Source: Pseudomonadota bacterium
Lineage (GTDB): Bacteria; Pseudomonadota; Alphaproteobacteria; Rhizobiales; Aestuariivirgaceae
Direction of reading: 5' to 3'
Length of the DNA stretch: 8,326 bases
NCBI GenBank assembly: GCA_016522385.1
Contig: JAEKFU010000491.1
Span: forward strand, 1-8,326
In this document: positions 7,301 through 8,326 of the stretch, piece by piece
Position numbering within the stretch: the first letter of the stretch is position 1
Layout: the number at the start of each line of letters is the position of its first letter
Program-made: the position numbers and the translations under genes
Notes under the pieces: generated by a model
Databases searched by the model: none
Told to the model about the DNA's origin: nothing
What the model saw: the letters and a program-made list of their open reading frames with translations, nothing else

Positions 7301-7474
7301 GCTGTGATCGAAAAATGGCGAGAATCATCTGCAATTATCTCCGACTCGCAACGCTCGACCACTGAGTTGCAAAACCTATTTGACTCATTATCTTACAATA
7401 AAGCCCGAATGCTGCTGACCTATTGGGATTGGGCATCTGACAAAACTGGGCCTTATGCGCGCAAGGTCGCGTGA
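4307..7474 (+). CDS. Large DUF2336 domain protein with long acidic disordered N-terminal region
   Basis: From GTG 4307 the product has 1055 residues. About residues 1-710 are low-complexity, rich in Asp, Glu, Ala, Ser, Pro and Gln and poor in Lys, Arg and aromatic residues, so probably disordered and strongly acidic. Possible short motifs in it are three P-F-x-F units (519-522, 536-539, 576-579) and a likely amphipathic helix near 370-392. From about 715 the sequence becomes folded and helical, with L-L-R-L-L-P-K-I-P, then HEAT-like helices of the DUF2336 type (I-A-R-R-R-S-L-T, L-L-E-H-G-D, R-N-P-G-A-S-I-S, L-V-T-R-G-D-T-P) and a conserved-looking tail N-K-A-R-M-L-L-T-Y-W-D-W. DUF2336 has no established function; alpha-helical repeats suggest protein binding. 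No signal peptide or transmembrane segment is seen. The family assignment is by motif memory; the long acidic extension is the unusual part. Confidence 0.85.
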   Translation: MGFATDTAAPQTAELAEPASQENRPAAGVTETPNNGDVHNHRFTADSFRALSARLNGGNWAPQQDAPPPEHEDATPELPLSSQPDSTFAALSSESLEAAPAENFDQVAQAVSYDDLLPQFEVPLVETEQPASNAQAETVSPLSHGVEPALSIDSPASAELREFSSPTADEETATAVEKSHSSSIDSDVPVPPHPADPAAAGESPQQEIDADQLQREVYQGPTAFEADSDHWEQPDDQTGAVVKQVPAGSIVDDLDAKFETADDIQLISGSPVTPCELAETPDAAQTPTTVDGQHEAQDDTHGQIADGTVAQPNLSDGSHLGSDSCQETVEPAEVIEVSQDHSPIELPTDEPYDGSEAVAEAEVDEAPVSDDLFQSALDEFKQSSISVDQLLAEVTGRPESADQTEQDSSDDEATEQLAGVLEPDKPALQADDDPVAPQAFDEIGLSQDKVQEDLASIDDIEAAEPADSQLEVAIGEIPSVEAKNQDVAGETAQSDDVEEEQFLAEFVLSEGIEHPDDTPFAFVLASDADEDGADSPFEFDYADGSGGSDDVAESVFNAIVDEPNQSKEPESIEQLPFVFDAGAGQTANASDERVVDALSQLTDEVDGRPEVETDASLESFDTTDEPAIDDADEDIDRIAEGSDGQDEQTVGQIAVSGGATNCKPEASGETREGQIATEEPEQPTTESWTVSTASLATQVTEEGDEFSPDSVDPKAGETARMLLDIMSKPSGAAQPQERALAADTLLRLLPKIPVANLIALSERICLMEKPPALLVNKLLKHPKSEVAGPLLEGCSGISDQVLMSLIATSDNDRQRMIARRRSLTPTMCDALLEHGDQSVYLTIVRNPGASISHDAFVKLSLSAKDQTALQAPLVTRGDTPAPIAFELFWFLPSELRRYVLSRFLTDSETLDKILKITMAVDCAEMQVDEPVEASFADLSQMNELVDLIAQRAMDDAAALLADLAGINKANALRIISDDEGEPITVAMKAIGYPRNDYPAVIEKWRESSAIISDSQRSTTELQNLFDSLSYNKARMLLTYWDWASDKTGPYARKVA
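4753..4768. repeat. 16-bp perfect palindrome inside the DUF2336 gene
   Basis: ACTATCGATCGATAGT equals its own reverse complement. It lies in the acidic-region codons (L-S-I-D-S), about 450 bp after the start. A near copy, ACTATTGATTGATAGT, is at 7593-7608 in the spacer before the MucR-family gene (14 of 16 identical). It may be a protein-binding site; chance is not excluded. Confidence 0.45.
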
Positions 7475-7590
7475 GCCAAAATAGAAAATTTAATAAATTG
7501 ACTTTGGGTAAATAAATTACTTCCCACTGCACCAAATACGCATGCCAAAAACTTCCTCAGTCAATCTTCTGCTGCATATTGCCGCCTTAA

Positions 7591-7610
7591 GTACTATTGA
7601 TTGATAGTAC
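7591..7610. repeat. Inverted repeat GTACTAT / ATAGTAC
   Basis: Perfect 7-bp arms (7591-7597 and 7604-7610) surround the six-base loop TGATTG. The core 7593-7608 resembles the palindrome at 4753-4768. Its right arm is also used by the next inverted repeat, so the two structures exclude each other in RNA or as DNA cruciforms. Candidate operator or RNA switch. Confidence 0.5.
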
Positions 7611-7620
7611 GACTCGTACT
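7606..7620. repeat. Inverted repeat AGTACGA / TCGTACT
   Basis: Perfect 7-bp arms (7606-7612 and 7614-7620) are separated by one base. The tight spacing suits a dimeric DNA-binding protein better than an RNA hairpin. GTACTA at 7616-7621 directly repeats the left arm of the preceding inverted repeat (7591-7596). Confidence 0.5.
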
Positions 7621-7624
7621 AATG

Positions 7625-7662
7625 TAGCGAAAATAGCTGCAGATGAAGCGAATTTAGCGAAA
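7625..7662. repeat. Three short direct repeats of an AGCGAA unit
   Basis: TAGCGAAA occurs at 7625-7632 and 7655-7662, 30 bp apart, with AAGCGAA between them at 7646-7652. The 30-bp spacing is close to three helical turns, which would put the outer copies on one face of the DNA. Possible binding sites for a regulator; short enough to be chance. Confidence 0.3.
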
Positions 7663-7817
7663 GGCGGTGTTCGCAACTATCAAAAGCCGTCAAATTGAGT
7701 GTCGCTGGTGAATCATGCGAGGGTCAGATGGCACTTTAAGCCCATCGAGCCGGATCACACTTTTCGAGAGAAATATTGCCGAGCGCTTCGTGACAGTGTG
7801 TTGAGTTCGAATTGGGT

Positions 7818-7837
7818 TTTCCTAGTTTAACAGGAAA
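7818..7837 (+). promoter_or_regulatory. Hairpin covering the mucR-family ribosome-binding site
   Basis: TTTCCT (7818-7823) is the exact reverse complement of AGGAAA (7832-7837), with loop AGTTTAAC. The second arm contains AGGA, the likely Shine-Dalgarno sequence eight bases before ATG 7844. In mRNA the hairpin would hide that site; on DNA the same symmetry could be an operator. The six-pair stem is modest in stability. Confidence 0.5.
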
Positions 7838-7843
7838 TGTGAG

Positions 7844-8248
7844 ATGGAAAACAAGACAGAAATCGTAGAATTGACTTCCGACATAGTGGCAGCGTATGTC
7901 GGCAACAATGCCGTGCCCTCAGCGGATCTCCCCAGTCTGATCAACGAAGTTTATCGAGCGCTGGCCGGAGCTGTAGCGGGCGTCAGTGACAAGCCGGCCA
8001 ATGATGCAAAACCCGCCGTACCGGTTCGCCGGTCGGTGACGGATGATTACATCATCTGTTTGGAAGACGGTAAAAAGTTTAAGTCTTTGAAACGGCATCT
8101 GCGCACCCATTACAATTTGACACCTGAGCAGTATCGCGAAAAGTGGAACTTGCCGGTTGATTATCCAATGGTTGCTCCTGAATACGCCAAGGCGAGATCA
8201 GCATTGGCCAAAAAGATGGGACTGGGGCAGCGGCGTCGCGGTGCGTGA
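7844..8248 (+). CDS. Ros/MucR family zinc-finger transcriptional regulator
   Basis: A 134-residue DNA-binding protein of the MucR/Ros family, which in alphaproteobacteria acts as a global silencer or regulator of surface polysaccharide, motility and virulence or symbiosis genes and often represses its own gene. The N-terminal part (V-E-L-T-S-D-I-V-A-A-Y-V, 8-19, to about 45) matches the family oligomerisation region. A variable linker (46-65) is followed by the prokaryotic zinc finger C72-x2-D75-x9-H85-x3-H89 within C-L-E-D-G-K-K-F-K-S-L-K-R-H-L. Asp replaces the second Cys of classic Ros, a variant known from Mesorhizobium homologues. Then come T-P-E-Q-Y-R-E-K-W, L-P-V-D-Y-P-M-V-A-P and the basic tail M-G-L-G-Q-R-R-R. 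Length is normal. ATG 7844 has AGGAAA upstream inside a hairpin. Whether it is the mucR orthologue proper or a paralogue is not decided. Confidence 0.94.
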   Translation: MENKTEIVELTSDIVAAYVGNNAVPSADLPSLINEVYRALAGAVAGVSDKPANDAKPAVPVRRSVTDDYIICLEDGKKFKSLKRHLRTHYNLTPEQYREKWNLPVDYPMVAPEYAKARSALAKKMGLGQRRRGA

Positions 8249-8326
8249 TCGATCTGCGAAGCGTTGGGGAAGTCGGCGGAATTGGCTGAGCTAGCCGCTC
8301 GGCAAGAAGGCGTCACACAATAGTTC
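8249..8326 (+). other. Region after the MucR-family gene with one hairpin
   Basis: TTGGCTGAGC (8282-8291) can pair with GCTCGGCAA (8297-8305) with one bulged base, one G-U pair and a five-base loop. No T run follows, so it is only a weak terminator candidate. The frame of the regulator stays open for 24 more codons after its TGA, up to TAG 8321-8323. No further gene is seen before the window ends. Confidence 0.3.

Larger units (their letters stand above)
7475..7843. other. 369-bp intergenic region rich in repeats upstream of the MucR-family gene
   Basis: The first 50 bp after the DUF2336 stop are very AT-rich and include AATTTA-A-TAAATT. No GC hairpin with T run is seen, so no clear intrinsic terminator for the DUF2336 gene. 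Further on come two inverted repeats sharing an arm (7591-7620), three copies of an AGCGAA unit (7625-7662), a weak GATGG/CCATC pair (7727-7746) and a hairpin over the next ribosome-binding site (7818-7837). Two short frames exist: 20 codons from ATG 7542 and 43 codons from GTG 7699. Neither has a ribosome-binding site. The promoter of the downstream gene must lie here, but I cannot place it. Confidence 0.6.

Noticed and set aside
7498..7503. TTGACT as a -35 box in the AT-rich stretch after the DUF2336 gene
   Set aside because: No acceptable -10 hexamer at 15-19 bases downstream.
7801..7829. TTGAGT followed 16-17 bases later by a T/A-rich hexamer as promoter of the MucR-family gene
   Set aside because: The -10 match is poor and the transcript would start at or inside the ribosome-binding site.

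Overview
The window looks like a chromosomal segment of an alphaproteobacterium, probably of the order Hyphomicrobiales (Rhizobiales). The evidence is a Ros/MucR-type zinc-finger regulator, a DUF2336 protein, a NodN-like MaoC hydratase and moderate GC content judged by eye. No rRNA, tRNA, insertion sequence, CRISPR array or phage gene was seen. The species cannot be told from sequence alone.

Layout. Positions 2-94 hold the last 30 codons of a + strand gene that begins outside the window. It converges on a minus-strand block that reads from right to left: MaoC/NodN-like hydratase (3584-4036), MsrB methionine sulfoxide reductase (3166-3576), Rieske non-haem iron oxygenase alpha subunit (1768-3093) and glutamine-synthetase-like ligase (359-1768). 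The hydratase and msrB are 7 bp apart. The oxygenase and ligase overlap by one base (TAGTG). The 72-bp gap between msrB and the oxygenase holds two small overlapping hairpins, so these may be two pairs or one four-gene unit. A roughly 270-bp divergent spacer follows. Then comes a very large + strand gene (4307-7474) whose product has about 710 acidic, apparently disordered residues in front of a DUF2336 domain. A 369-bp spacer, unusually rich in inverted and direct repeats, leads to the MucR-family gene (7844-8248).

How the parts may work together. A single-component-type Rieske oxygenase translationally coupled to a GS-like amine ligase suggests oxidation plus gamma-glutamylation of a nitrogenous, perhaps aromatic or amine, substrate. 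No ferredoxin, reductase or hydrolase gene is in the window, so electron transfer must come from elsewhere. The ligase has Leu where true glutamine synthetases carry the ammonium-binding flap Glu, which supports an amine other than ammonia. MsrB is a housekeeping repair enzyme. The DUF2336 protein is of unknown function.

The most unusual DNA-level signals are in and near the mucR spacer. Two inverted repeats there share an arm and exclude each other. A hairpin covers the mucR ribosome-binding site. A 16-bp element in the spacer matches, at 14 of 16 positions, a perfect palindrome inside the DUF2336 coding sequence. These point to regulation around mucR and perhaps the DUF2336 gene, but this is inference.
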